DNA of 64,000 bases from Candidatus Poribacteria bacterium. Lineage in GTDB: Bacteria > Poribacteria > WGA-4E > GCA-2687025. Below are positions 49,957-61,100 of the stretch, in pieces (positions within the stretch are counted from its first letter, which is position 1; each line of letters begins with the position of its first letter). The DNA lies in assembly GCA_018644665.1 (NCBI GenBank), contig JABGQA010000106.1:92407-156406 (forward strand), read 5' to 3'. The notes below the pieces were generated by a model. It saw only the letters and a program-made list of their open reading frames with translations. It made no database searches and was not told where the DNA came from. A program made the translations under genes and the position numbers.

Positions 49957-50820
49957 TCAGTCGAGGCCGGCTTCGTCCCACACGGCCTTCAGCGAGTCGC
50001 CTACGGTTCGGGCGGCGACTTCCTTGTCCTCGATCGCGTTCAAGGTCTTGCTGAACGGTTCGGGCGTGACCGGGCCGTCGTAGCCGATTTCCTTCAAAGC
50101 CTGTAGGAACCCGACGAGGTCGATGACGCCGGTCTCCCCGGGCAGACATCTCGTGCTGTCGATCTGTTCCAGCACGTCGATGCCGGTAGGCGCGTCGTTG
50201 ACGTGGACGTAGACTACCTCCTCGGCCACGAGTTGGCGAATGTCCGTCAGCGTGCTCTGGCAGGTGTACCAGTGCCAGCAGTCCAGGAGCAGCCCCACGT
50301 TGCCCGTGCCGATCGCGCAGGCGACGGCGAGCATCCCCTCCATCGTGTACGCGCATCCGTAGCGTGCGCTCTTGCGCGACGTGTGCGGCCCGATGAACTC
50401 CAGTCCGATGGAGCACCCGTGGTCCAGCAGGATCTCCGCGATGAGCCCAAAGCGGTGCACGAGAAAGTCGAACTGCTCCTGCCGGGTCTTCTCGCTAGAC
50501 CAGCCGACCACCCACGTCATCGTGCGGAACGACCCGATCTCCGCCGCGAGCGCCGCATCGGCCGGGAGCTTCGACAGGCTCTCGTAGAACTCGGCGTCGT
50601 CCGCGTTCCACCGCGTGGGCAGACCCCATGCGCCTATACGCAGGCCGGCTTCGCTGTACATCTGCTTGACCGCGTCGGCGCCGTCGGCTTCGACAATGCT
50701 TCGGGCGTCTCCAAGGGGCAGGTCCAAGCCCTGGAAGCCACCGGCCTTCGCGTAGCGGATGCCGTCCTCGATCGTATTGGCCGGGATGCCCACGGCGCCC
50801 GGCGATAGGTCGCGATACAT
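49957..50820 (-). CDS. Sugar phosphate isomerase/epimerase
   Basis: A 287-residue TIM-barrel protein of the xylose-isomerase-like family. GLEFIGPHTSR, LLLDCWHWYTCQ, VYVHVNDAPTG and PVTPEPFSKTL contain the expected Glu, Asp/His, His and Glu metal ligands. The ATG at 50820 lies four bases after the ABC ATPase stop, and its ribosome site (GTAGGG) overlaps that stop, so it is translationally coupled to a transporter gene. The substrate is unknown. Confidence 0.86.
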   Translation of the reverse strand: MYRDLSPGAVGIPANTIEDGIRYAKAGGFQGLDLPLGDARSIVEADGADAVKQMYSEAGLRIGAWGLPTRWNADDAEFYESLSKLPADAALAAEIGSFRTMTWVVGWSSEKTRQEQFDFLVHRFGLIAEILLDHGCSIGLEFIGPHTSRKSARYGCAYTMEGMLAVACAIGTGNVGLLLDCWHWYTCQSTLTDIRQLVAEEVVYVHVNDAPTGIDVLEQIDSTRCLPGETGVIDLVGFLQALKEIGYDGPVTPEPFSKTLNAIEDKEVAARTVGDSLKAVWDEAGLD

Positions 50821-50824
50821 TCGG

Positions 50825-51622
50825 CTACCCTACTTCCTGTCCATCCAGCGTGCCGACATCCAGGTCGGCATCTTCGCGGTTCACAATCTGCGCCACGCGT
50901 CCGTCCTCGATATGCACTATGCGGTCGGACACGTCGAGCATCTTGAGGTCGTGCGTCGCCGTGATGATCGTCACGTTGCCTTCGCGGTTCAGTTCGCGCA
51001 GCAGGTCGATGACGTCGAGCCCCGTCTTCGTGTCCAGGTTCCCGGTCGGCTCGTCGGCGAGGATGATCGACGGGTCGTTCGCGAACGCCCGCGCGATCGC
51101 CACGCGCTGTTGCTGCCCGCCCGACAGCTCGACCGGCTTATGCTGCACGCGTTCCCCGAGCCCCACCCTAGTGAGTAGACCGACGCCCTTCTCGATTGCA
51201 TCGTCCGCCGTGTCTCCAGCGAAGATCATCGGCAGCGTGATGTTCTCGAGCGCCGTCATCACGGGGATCAGGTTGAAGGTCTGAAAGATATAGCCGATCT
51301 TCCGGCAGCGCAGCCATGCCAGCTCGTACGCGTCCAGCTGCGCGATGTCCACCTCGTCGATGTACACGCGGCCTTCCGTCGGCTTGTCGAGCCCACCGAC
51401 CATGTTGAACAGCGTGGACTTGCCGGAACCGGACGGCCCGACGATGGAGATGTACTCGCCGCGGCGGATCTCGAGGTTCACGCCCCGAAGCGCCTCGACG
51501 GTCGTGTCACCCATCTCGTAGCGCTTCACGACATTGCGCACGCGAACGGCGTTCTCGACAGGATTCAGCGTAGCGGCGACGGCCGCGGCGTCCGTGCCTT
51601 GGACTTCCGTCATTTCCTCCAT
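50825..51622 (-). CDS. LolD/MacB-type ABC transporter ATPase
   Basis: A 265-residue ATPase of the group that drives FtsX-type mechanotransmission permeases. YEMGDTTVEALRGVNLEI is the MacB/LolD start. Walker A is GPSGSGKSTLF, the Q-loop IGYIFQTFNLIP, the signature LSGGQQQRVAIARA, Walker B IILADEPTGNLD and the H-loop TATHD. No separate FtsX permease gene adjoins it; the only FtsX domain in the window is at the C-terminus of the 2372-residue protein at the head of the same co-directional run, so that is the probable partner. It starts two bases after the PqqD-like stop. Confidence 0.93.
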   Translation of the reverse strand: MEEMTEVQGTDAAAVAATLNPVENAVRVRNVVKRYEMGDTTVEALRGVNLEIRRGEYISIVGPSGSGKSTLFNMVGGLDKPTEGRVYIDEVDIAQLDAYELAWLRCRKIGYIFQTFNLIPVMTALENITLPMIFAGDTADDAIEKGVGLLTRVGLGERVQHKPVELSGGQQQRVAIARAFANDPSIILADEPTGNLDTKTGLDVIDLLRELNREGNVTIITATHDLKMLDVSDRIVHIEDGRVAQIVNREDADLDVGTLDGQEVG

Positions 51623-51624
51623 CG

Positions 51625-52023
51625 TCAACGTCCCTTCCTCCTCTTTGACCGCTTGCCGCGTCCTTTGGTCTTCGCCGCCGCAATCTGTTCCTTGGCCGAC
51701 TCCGCGACGACGAAGCCCATCATTCCGCGTTTGCCCAACACGCGGAAGAACTCCGCGAGTGACGCCTCGGACTCGCGGCGCGTCATTCCGAACTGCTTCG
51801 CGAGATCCTGCGATACCTCGCCGAACGTGCGCTCACCGTCGCAACGCTCCCATACGAACGACCCGACGGCGTCCAGCGCGACCACGCGCTTGTTCGGCAG
51901 GTCCATCACCCGCACGAGAACCCGGAGCACCCGTTTGTGGTCTGCCGGTATGATGAGCGACACCTCGCCGGTGTCGTCCTTCTTCCACTCGACAACGGTG
52001 TTCCGCACCGGAATCGAAGCCAT
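51625..52023 (-). CDS. PqqD-like protein
   Basis: A 132-residue protein. LPNKRVVALDAVGSFVWERCDGERTFGEVSQDLAKQF matches the PqqD winged-helix pattern (LD..g..iW...dG..tv.ei...l), the fold used as a peptide-recognition element in RiPP and lasso-peptide systems. The C-terminus is an unusual Lys/Arg-rich tail (KTKGRGKRSKRRKGR) that could contact nucleic acid or acidic lipid. The ATG at 52023 is chosen; the frame to 52272 overlaps the next gene. It is coupled by two bases to the ABC ATPase. No radical SAM or precursor peptide gene is visible nearby. Confidence 0.75.
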   Translation of the reverse strand: MASIPVRNTVVEWKKDDTGEVSLIIPADHKRVLRVLVRVMDLPNKRVVALDAVGSFVWERCDGERTFGEVSQDLAKQFGMTRRESEASLAEFFRVLGKRGMMGFVVAESAKEQIAAAKTKGRGKRSKRRKGR

Positions 52024-52106
52024 CACATCGCCGCGAGACCGCTGTGTTTGCGGTTGCCGTCGCCGCAAGCGCAACGTGTGGAGGACGTTGTCCAACGCAG
52101 CGGCTA

Positions 52107-53048
52107 TCACTCCGCCGCCTCGACCGGCCGGAGCGGGATGCTCTCCGCGACCCGCCGGATAGCCGCACGCAGATCGCGCTTCCCCGTTGCCCGCACGACG
52201 TACAAACGGTTCGCCGACACATCCTGCCATACATGACCCGACGTCTGTGACGCGCGCATATACGAATCCCACGACTTCCTCAGCGATGCGTCCCAGATGC
52301 GCATCGAGCCCTCATGTAAGTCGTCGGCATCCAAGGCGAGCGTCGTGCCACGCATCTGCTTGGCGTACGTCCGACGGAACCAGCCGTCGATGTCGCCGTC
52401 CTTCATCTGCTGGTTGGCGAGCCCGTACCGTTCGACGGCGACCCGCGCGGAGCCATCGGTGAACGAGAACAGGATGTAGCCGTTGAGGAGCTGTAGCTTA
52501 TCCAGGCGGAACCGCCTCGGGATGTCCATCTCGAGACCGTATGCCGTCCACAGGTTCGTCGGACCCGGCGGGTGGTCCTGGACCGAGCGGAACACGCGGA
52601 TCGCCTGCTGCCGCGTCCCCTGCCCCCCGGACGGGCCGATCACCTGCGTCATCACGACACGCTGGCACAGCGCGCAACGCCATATGGCGCCATACGCGCG
52701 CAACTCACCGCGCCATGAGAAGAAGCGCGCCTCGCGATGCTCGTGGAACGCCGCGTCCGGCCCGGAGTTCGGGATGAGCGTCTGATCCCGCCGCACTTCG
52801 ATCGGGCCGATCTGCTTCTCGTATGTCTTCCGAATGCCCGACAGGTAGTCGTCGAGGGTCTTCTCGATGTCGAATTTCTTCTGCGGGTGGGAACTCCACT
52901 TCAGTTCCAGCCGCGGCTGATTCGCGTCATCCAGGCGCAGATAGCCCTCGGCGGCGTCGTGGGTTTTTGGGATGCCCACGAGTTCCCAGTCGGCGGGGGC
53001 CTCCGCGGTGAGTCCCTGCCATCCGAACGGGGCCCAGGAGTCGGCCAT
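52107..53048 (-). CDS. Hypothetical protein of the FtsX/PqqD operon
   Basis: A 313-residue soluble protein. Two similar beta-rich halves are suggested: APFGWQGLTAEAPADWELVG / LRLDDANQPRLELKW, and TAYGLEMDIPRRFRLDKLQL / LFSFTDGSARVAVERYG, so an internal duplication is likely. A CxxC (RCALCQRV) is present. The ATG at 53048 follows AAGGGCG. No signal peptide is visible. It lies between the OPT-like and PqqD-like genes. The function is unknown. Confidence 0.72.
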   Translation of the reverse strand: MADSWAPFGWQGLTAEAPADWELVGIPKTHDAAEGYLRLDDANQPRLELKWSSHPQKKFDIEKTLDDYLSGIRKTYEKQIGPIEVRRDQTLIPNSGPDAAFHEHREARFFSWRGELRAYGAIWRCALCQRVVMTQVIGPSGGQGTRQQAIRVFRSVQDHPPGPTNLWTAYGLEMDIPRRFRLDKLQLLNGYILFSFTDGSARVAVERYGLANQQMKDGDIDGWFRRTYAKQMRGTTLALDADDLHEGSMRIWDASLRKSWDSYMRASQTSGHVWQDVSANRLYVVRATGKRDLRAAIRRVAESIPLRPVEAAE

Positions 53049-53100
53049 CAGTCCACGCCCTTGGCCAGGAACACCGTGCACTCGTGTTGACGGCGCAACG

Positions 53101-55143
53101 TCAGAACGGCTTCACGATGACCGATTTCTGGATCAGGTCGATCGCGACGCCCGCCATGCCGATCAGCGCCAAGCCGCACCAGAACCCGGCGAGCAAGACC
53201 GGGTTGTATCGGGACCATCGGTTGCGGCCGAACCGCTTGATCATCACGTATCGACCGATGATCGCGCCGACGAATTGGAGCAGGAAGAAGCCGGGGTCCG
53301 CGCCAAGTCCACCGATCAGCCCGTATCCCGCGATGTGCCGATACGGGATTCGCGAGACCACCGACGCGCCGTAGATCGCCAGCGACACGACGAAGCCCGC
53401 TAGGATGTACGTCGGCCGGATTGCCTGAAGCTGTTCGGAGTGTCCGTCGCGCAACGCCGTGATCCACAAGGCACGCTGCGTGACGAAGATCGGCCACATC
53501 ATCTGCGCGAACTGGTACTGGGCCGACGGGATCGGAGCCAGCTTCCAGATGAAGTGCCATGCCAGGATGCCCGCGATCAGCAGCACCGGCCACGCCAACA
53601 GGTCGGCCGCGATTTTGCTGGTGAACGTCGTCCCAGTGAGTTCGAGAATCCGCCAGCCCTGCGTCTCCGTGCCGTAGTCCTCGTTGGGGAACGGGGCGAA
53701 CCAGATGTCGATCTCGTCGTACTTGCTCAGGATGAGCGTGGCTTCTTTGATGTAAGGGATGTCGAACAGGTCACGGCTCATGATCCCGAACGTACGCGCG
53801 CTGATGTAGGAATTCAGCGGCGTGTAGAGGAACGCGAAGCCTATGAGGAAGCCGAGAGGGAACCCGGGGATCAGCTTGTGAACCACGTACACGTAGCCGC
53901 CCATGCCCACCGACCACATCAACAGCGCCAGCCAGATCGGGAAGTCACCACGGCCTGGCGGAGGCGTCCAACTACCGGAGCCGTCCTCGCGCTTCCGGCC
54001 GCGCCTGGCGAACATCACGACAACCGTCACCAACCCGAGGGCGGCGAACGAGAAGCTCTTGCCGTACGAGAAGCTCATCCAGAAGTCGAGACCGTTCCTC
54101 AGCCCGGTGACTCGCACGTCCATCCCGGGTTCCCACGTATGCAGGATGTCGTGCCGGTAGAGATACGGGTTCAGGAAGAACTGCGTAAACGATGCCGACA
54201 CGAACTGCGCGATGACCACCGGGATAGGCATCACGAACCCGGTCAGGATGGCGCTGGCGTCGGTAGTGATGGCGAACGTGCCGGTCGGCGCGAACGCCTC
54301 AATGCTCTGCGTGAAGTCGATGAAGGGGATCGGAATGATGCGCAGGGGCTCTGCCATCCCGAGGGCTCCGCTGATCTGCGGTATGCCCACATAGATGGCG
54401 CCCCAGCCCATCCCGATAATCGAGCCGATACTGAAGACCCTCCATCGCCAGGTCTCCGTCTTGTGCGTCGTCTCCGCGAGCGCTGTCGCCCCTTGTGCGC
54501 TCACGGGCGCGAGTGGATATGGCAACTTCTCGAAGTCCGCGCATACCCTGAATAAGAAGTAGCTGCCCGAGATGTGCCTCAGCCGCCAGAGCAATTGGAG
54601 CAGGAGCATCAACGTGATGGGGCCGATGGGGAATCCGAAGACGCGAGCTTCACCCCGCGCGCCCTGCCACCAGTCCTTGTGGAACAGCGACCGCACGGCG
54701 TGCGCTTTGGACTCCTTAGGCGGAATGGCCCAGTCGGGAATCTTGTCCGATATCTCGTACGACTCGGCTTGCTGCGAGTTGATGAAGTACGAGTCGTAGA
54801 TATACCCGGAGTACTGCCCGCCAGCGTTTACGGCAGCGCCGGTCAGGGCGAGCAGGATATACAACTCTTGCCGTTTGGCGGTCTGGAACGAACGCCGCGC
54901 GATCTCCGTGAAGAGGATCACCGCGACCCACGGAGCAGCGGCTCCACCGGCGGCCTGGCCGGTCTGCAGCGTCAGGTAGATGGCGCCGGGCATCATCAGG
55001 AAGCCCACGAACGCGGCGCCGATCAGAACCTTTAGGCTCAACCCCGACTCGAAGGTCCGAACGCCTTCGTCCGTGTCGTATCGCTTTGCCCAGGATTGCA
55101 TTTCCTCGGCGAGCGATTCCCCTTTACGTCTTGATCGAGCCAC
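53101..55143 (-). CDS. OPT-like multispanning membrane transporter (DUF6785-like)
   Basis: A 680-residue protein with about 14 hydrophobic helices. An N-terminal cytosolic stretch is followed by LSLKVLIGAAFVGFLMMPGAIYLTLQTGQAAGG, then FEKLPYPLAPVSAQG (compare EKLTYPIIQLP in the 10623 protein), and a C-terminal YNPVLLAGFWCGLALIGMAG that recalls oligopeptide transporters. GGLGADPGFFLLQF is a Gly-rich loop. The GTG start has AAGGGAG upstream, 49 bases after the giant gene. It is probably co-transcribed with the FtsX system. The substrate is unknown; peptides are the family expectation. Confidence 0.75.
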   Translation of the reverse strand: MARSRRKGESLAEEMQSWAKRYDTDEGVRTFESGLSLKVLIGAAFVGFLMMPGAIYLTLQTGQAAGGAAAPWVAVILFTEIARRSFQTAKRQELYILLALTGAAVNAGGQYSGYIYDSYFINSQQAESYEISDKIPDWAIPPKESKAHAVRSLFHKDWWQGARGEARVFGFPIGPITLMLLLQLLWRLRHISGSYFLFRVCADFEKLPYPLAPVSAQGATALAETTHKTETWRWRVFSIGSIIGMGWGAIYVGIPQISGALGMAEPLRIIPIPFIDFTQSIEAFAPTGTFAITTDASAILTGFVMPIPVVIAQFVSASFTQFFLNPYLYRHDILHTWEPGMDVRVTGLRNGLDFWMSFSYGKSFSFAALGLVTVVVMFARRGRKREDGSGSWTPPPGRGDFPIWLALLMWSVGMGGYVYVVHKLIPGFPLGFLIGFAFLYTPLNSYISARTFGIMSRDLFDIPYIKEATLILSKYDEIDIWFAPFPNEDYGTETQGWRILELTGTTFTSKIAADLLAWPVLLIAGILAWHFIWKLAPIPSAQYQFAQMMWPIFVTQRALWITALRDGHSEQLQAIRPTYILAGFVVSLAIYGASVVSRIPYRHIAGYGLIGGLGADPGFFLLQFVGAIIGRYVMIKRFGRNRWSRYNPVLLAGFWCGLALIGMAGVAIDLIQKSVIVKPF

Positions 55144-55192
55144 TCTCGCTCCCTTGGGCGCAGGTGTTCACGCGCCTATCGTGTGCGCAGCG

Positions 55193-58100
55193 TCAGTCTG
55201 ATGCGAACTCCGGCGTCACTCCGGCCAGACGTTCGGTCTCGTCGCGGCCACGGGCGTGGAACTCGCCGCGCAACTCGACGTTGAACGTGCGCCATATGAG
55301 CAACTGCTTGCGGATCAGGTTCAGGTAGCGTCGGTTGACGCGCTTCCACGAGGCGATTTCCCCGCTCTCGCGGAACACGACCAGATGGATGCGGAACAGT
55401 TCTTCCTCTTCCCCGCCGACCGGCGTGGTCCGCAGGCTCACCCGCTGGCTGACGCCGAGGTCGTACGGGGCGAGCCACACCATCATCTCGCAGGCGTACT
55501 GCTCGTCCTCCGAGTCCTCCGGCGTCTCCCGTTTGAACATCACGTCGTCCGCGTAGAAGTCACTCGCGGACTCGTCCGCGTGAGCCTCAAAGTAGTCGCG
55601 CATGAAGATGTTCAGACCCAGCGCTTCCTCGCCCAGGACGGTGAACGGCAGGTCGAAGTGCCACTCGTCGCCGTCCGGCTCCGGCAGGCGCCACTTGCGC
55701 TCGATGTCTGGCACCGCCATGCGCCCCGCCTTGATCGCCGGGTACATCGTCGACGCCAGCACGACGAACATCACGATCATCGTCGCGTATACGGTGGACC
55801 GCGCGGAGTAGTTCAGCGTCAGTCCCGCGAGCCAGCCCGTCTGCACAAGCGTCCAGGCGGTAACCTGACCCAGGAGATAGCCAAGGACGGCGCCGAGAAC
55901 CGCGTACACGCATGCTTCCGCCATGAAGAGGAATGCGATGTGCACCGGAGCCAGCCCGACGGCGCTATAGATGCCGATCTCGCGCACGCGTTCGTAGACG
56001 GCGCCCAGCATCGTGTTTAGCACGATCAGCGCCGCGATCAGGATCGGCACGGCGAGGTTGCTCATCTGCTCGGTGGACGTCCCACCGATGGAGCTGTAAA
56101 GGAAGACGCTACGTCCCTTGCCGACGAAGAAGTCGAGTCCAGAACGCTTCATCACCGGGGACATGATCGCGTCGATCTTGTCGCCCACCGTGACGCCCGC
56201 GGGCAGTTCGCGCTGCAGGTCTTCCATGTTCACCGCGACGGATTTCACGTTCCCACCGGAGTCGATGACCATTTGGTACGGCATGATCGCGATCTGGTCG
56301 GGCGGGAGGTGCTGGTACTTCTGTAGCTCGCCCTCGAGCGTCGAGTCCTGCGAGCCGCGCGTCTGCTGCTGTTGGAGCAGCGTGTAGTCGACGGGCGTCA
56401 GTTCTTCCCCGTCGAGGTCCGTGAGTTCCTTGAAGTCGATGCCCAGCACGCCGACGACCAGGAAGTCCGCGCCCAGCACGCGCACCTTCGCGTCGCCGTT
56501 GACGACCTGTTCCTCGGTGATCCCCAGCGAGTCGGACACGCCCTTGGGAAGCACGCACACGTAGGCGTCGCGCTCGTTGTCCTCGAACCACCGACCGTAC
56601 GCCAGCTTCGAGTGGATACGCGTGACGTTCTTCTCTTCCGGGGCCATGCCCACGAGCATTGCCACCGTGTAGCTAGTGTCCTCTTCGACGAGGCTGTCGA
56701 TCACGACCGCGGACTGGTTCCCGATGCTCGCTGCCTCGTACCACGCGCGGGGGGCAACGTAGTTCGACACCTCAATCTGGGTCCGCACGCCATCGACGAG
56801 GGCCGTCATATCGGACTTCAAGAAGTTCGTCCGCGAACCGTCCACGATGGGTTCCTCAAGCGCGCGCCAGTACTGGTCGCGTATCAGCACGCCCTGGTAG
56901 TTCGGCGTGACGCCCGGGATACGGGTCGAGTGCGCGCGGATCTCGGTCCTCACGGACGTGAACGAGATCACCGTGAACGTGAGGGTCACCAGTGTAGCGC
57001 ACGTCAGAAGCGTCCGGCCCTTGCGCTTCCGCATGTTCGAGATGCCCAGCGAGAACGCGGCCGCGCTCGCCGACAGTCGACCGACGTCCGCCTTGTAGAT
57101 CTTGGACTTCTCGCGTCGCATCTTCTCGAGTTGCTCGTTGAACTTGCGGATGATGATGGTGATCACCACCACCGTCAGCGCCAGCACGATGAACGCGATC
57201 AGGATGATGAACGGCGTCTCCGCAATCTCGAACGCGGGATGCACGCGGCTTAGGAAGAAGAAGATGAGCAGGAAGATGCCGAACGTGTAGCCGATGCGCT
57301 TGTTGATGTTCGTCGCCGCGAACAGCAGGCGTTCACCGAACATCGAGAACGGCAGCAGCAGGAAGAGGTAGAACATTACCCCGCGGACGACGTCGTTCCC
57401 GGTGGCTTTGACGTCGGGATAGGCGATGGACTCGTTGCCCCACGCCGCACGCGCCTTCTTGAGCGCCGCGGTGTACTGATTCGCTGACAGATCCCGCTCG
57501 GCTAGCTGAAGCAGGCGACTGGCTTCCGCGTGCAATTCCTCGAGCCGCTTGTTGTTGATCCCGTAGCGCCGATACAGCCCGATGCGCGCCTCGTCCAGGT
57601 TCCACATGTCCTGCACGACGACGTAGGGCGTGACGCGGATCGACCCGTTTTCGCGGACGACGAACCCTTCGCCTGTGTAGAGCGTGGGGTTGTCCACATT
57701 CGTGCCGGTAGCCTTGATGAGCAGCAGCAGCTTCCCGAGCAGCCCGGACGCCATGCTGATCTTGATCCGCGAGTCCGGCTCCGAATACACCAGCGCGATG
57801 GGCTCGGCCGCCGAGACGAGCGGCTGTATCCACGGCCGTGAGATTCCGTAGCGCTGAGGCGCGGCGTCGCGGTCCGAATCGTACACCTGTAGCGAAGTCA
57901 GCGTGCGCATGTACCGCTGGTCGACGAGGTCGTAGATCGTCGTGCTTACGCACGGGAAGGCGACGATATTCGCCCCCACGCGACGTCGGTTGATCGGGAT
58001 GAGGTTCGGGTAGATCTTCGCGCCGAATTCGCCTAGGTCGGGCGCATATACGATGTCGCCCGAATCCGGGTCGAGGACGAATGCTTCGACTTCCTGCGTG

Positions 58101-61100
58101 CCCTTCGGGCGGATCGTCGCGCGACCTTCCATGGCGAGACCCGAGAGGGTGTACCTGCCCTTCTGGTCGCCGAGCACGTACAGGTCGCCGCGAACGCCCA
58201 TCATCGTCTTGTTCTTGCGACGGATGGCGATTATCGCGTTCTGCACAGGCGTCTGCGGCACCGCGCTCTCGCGGGCGTCGTATTCGACCACGCGGCCCGA
58301 CAGAGCCGTGTAGAAGTTGCCCACGCGCGCCGAAGTCGGCATCTTCGGGTCGCGCAGCATCTGGACGGTCAGCGACGCGAGCGTCTGCACCTGCGCTTCG
58401 AGGTTCTCGAAGTTCAGACGGTCGTACGTATCGAGCGGCGTGTCCGTGTAGACTCGCCCGTCGTCGATCGTGGCGAACGTCATGCCCGTCCTACCGGACA
58501 ACGTGGCCACCTCGGCGTCGAACGCCATCTTGCCGGGGATGTACGTCTGCCAGGTCTTGCCCCCGCTGGCGCTGATGGCGTTGACGAAGTTCGTCTCCGA
58601 CTCAATGCCGGCCATCGCCATGAGGCTGCGCAGGTCGTTGATCTCGTCGTCGGACAACCCCTCAATAGGTCGGCTCTTGAGCGCGAGCATCTTCTCGACG
58701 CGCGCGAACAGTCGCTTCGTGGACTTGCGTGTCCGGCGCGCCTCGCGGATGTCGTTGCGGACGAAGCGGCTGACTTCCTTGCGGATGTAGTCGATGTCCT
58801 TGAGCATCGTCTTCGAGGGCTCGCCCTTCTGGCGCATGTCCTCGAACTGCAGCTTCATCAGACGGCTGACGCCGCCCAGAGTCACGAGCGTGTCGTAGTA
58901 GTCGAACACGAGCGTTTCAAGGGTCTTTCCCTCGAGCTGCTCGACCGTGTTCACGCGGTCAGCGACTCCCCATTGGCTCGAGAGGATAGCCTGGCGCACG
59001 TGGTCGTCTGGGAAGCGGCGCAGGGCTTCGAGATTCCGCTTCAGGTTGGCGTTCGTCGCGTATTCCATCAGTTTGTTGCCGATGGGCGCGTATTCACGAC
59101 GTAGCTCGAACTCGCGGTTGTCGTCGTAGAACGAACCCTTGTAGAAGACACCGAAGCCGTCGCTCTGTGTAGACAGATCCAGCGAGACGACGAGCGACTG
59201 GTAGTAGCGGCCGAGTTCCTGCTGAAGCTGGATCGACTGGATGACCCCAGCAACACGCTCCTGATACGCGACCGCGTCGATGCGAGACAGCCGCTCGATG
59301 CGCTTGTGCACGTTGCGCACGCGCGAATTCCGCATCGTCATCAGGTTCGTGCGGAGCAGGCGCTTCTCGCCCTCGGTGAACGTGCGCTCGATCGTCGGCA
59401 CGAGGTCGTGAAGCTGCAGCAACTCCAGCACGTCGTTGCGTGCGCGTCTTTCGGCGGCGGTAAGGTACGTCTCGTGCTCGTACTCGGCGAAGAGTTGCTC
59501 GCGGGCGTCGAGGAGGCGCGCATAGTCGGCGCCGCCGAGGTGGTTCGCGAGGGCGAGATGCTCTTCGGCGCGGAAGTCGCGGTTCAGGACGCCCGACTGC
59601 GCGGCGCCGAGCAGGCTTTCGAGCCTCGGCCCTTCCTGCTCCAGGCGACGCTCGGCGATGTTCAGGTAGTGCGCAAGCTCTTCCGCAGCGTATTCGCCGC
59701 CGTCTTCCAGTTCCGCATGGTTGGTCTCGGCGGCGCGCAGTTCGTCCTCGGTGAGGTAGCGGGCAAGCGTCGCCTGCAGCAGGCGGAACTTCGCCGTCTG
59801 CACCGCGCCTTGGATCGTGGACACGTCCGCGGCTGCGCCGGAGTAAGCGCTCGCGGCGCCCAGCGCCTTGGCGAGAAGCCCGTTCTCGGTCTCGGCATAG
59901 TTCTCGCCGGCCACGCGGCCATCAAGGATCTTCGTCGCGCGGCGGATGCGCCCGAGCTGCAGTGCCGTCAGGTGCCGGCCGAGTACCTTGTCCGGCACGT
60001 ACAAAGTCGCGATGCGGCCCTTCTCAATCTCCCAGTCGTCGAGAACCCCGTCCTGTGCCAGGTGCTGGAATGCGGCCAGAGGGTCGAGCTCCCCGAAGCC
60101 CGGGATCGTAATCGGCGCCATTCGGCCGAGCGCGTCCGCCGGTGGGTTGGCGCGGTCGTAAAACGGCAGGAGGCTGTCGGGAATCTCGCGCGAATACCCC
60201 TCGCCGACCTCGCTCCGATCCGCAATGCCGCGGACCTGCTGCATGGCCCAAACGTCGAGCTTCGCGACGGGAATCGCGATGTCCATCAGCATCTGCTGCA
60301 CCGTGTCGCGCGACCCCTGTAGACCCTCGACCTTGACGTCGTCGATGCGGCGGGTCACGTCCCGGAGGAACTGCCCTGTCTGGAGTCCCAGGAACTCGGC
60401 CCGAGCGAGGTGAACGTCGAGCAGCGCCCGTTCCTCCTCGGTGAAGTTCTGCGAATCTCGGTTCTTCGAAAGATCAGCGACCTTGCGCTTGCGTTGCTCT
60501 TCCTTGTCGGCCCGCTGCTCCTCTGCCAGCCGGTCCACCTGCCGTTGCGCGGTGTCGAGGTCGTTCAGGCTGCGGACGACGGAGTCGAGATCTGTCGCGA
60601 TGCTGTCAACGCGGTGGAAGAACGCGGGCGGGAACTCCACGAGGTACCCGCGGTCAATGGACAGCGCCATCTTGCGCCCGAGTTGCTGGAACTCGATGAC
60701 GTCCTGGTTCAGATCCCGCCTCAACTCCCGCATGGTCTCGACGTTGTCCTGGCTCAGGCCTTCCATGAACGCGCGCATGCCGCCCAGGCCCTGGAAATGC
60801 GCGCCCGTGGCCAGGAATAACACCGATCGCGCCGGCCGAAACTCGGGCTGTTCCAGCAACCGCGCCAGTTCGAACATAGACGCGATGCCCGCCGTCGTCT
60901 GCGCGCCGGGAGCCAGCGACGGTACCACGGACATCGAGTCGTAGTAGCTCTGAATGATGATCAGTTCGTCGCGCAGCACCGGGTCCGCGCCGCGCAGGAA
61001 TCCCTGCACGTTTTGCGCGGTGCGCTTCTCCCACCGCACGTCCGCGGTTAGTTGCGCGGAGAGGTACACGGACTCGCCGCCATCCTCGCCCAACAGGTCG

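Noticed and set aside
53440..54555. A 371-codon open frame on the plus strand opposite the OPT-like gene
   Set aside because: It is a high-GC antisense shadow: composition is Arg/Glu/His-rich without domains, it lacks a ribosome site, and the opposite frame encodes a clear membrane protein.
59306..60322. A 338-codon plus-strand frame within the giant gene
   Set aside because: Antisense to the helical region of the giant protein; composition is that of a codon shadow.
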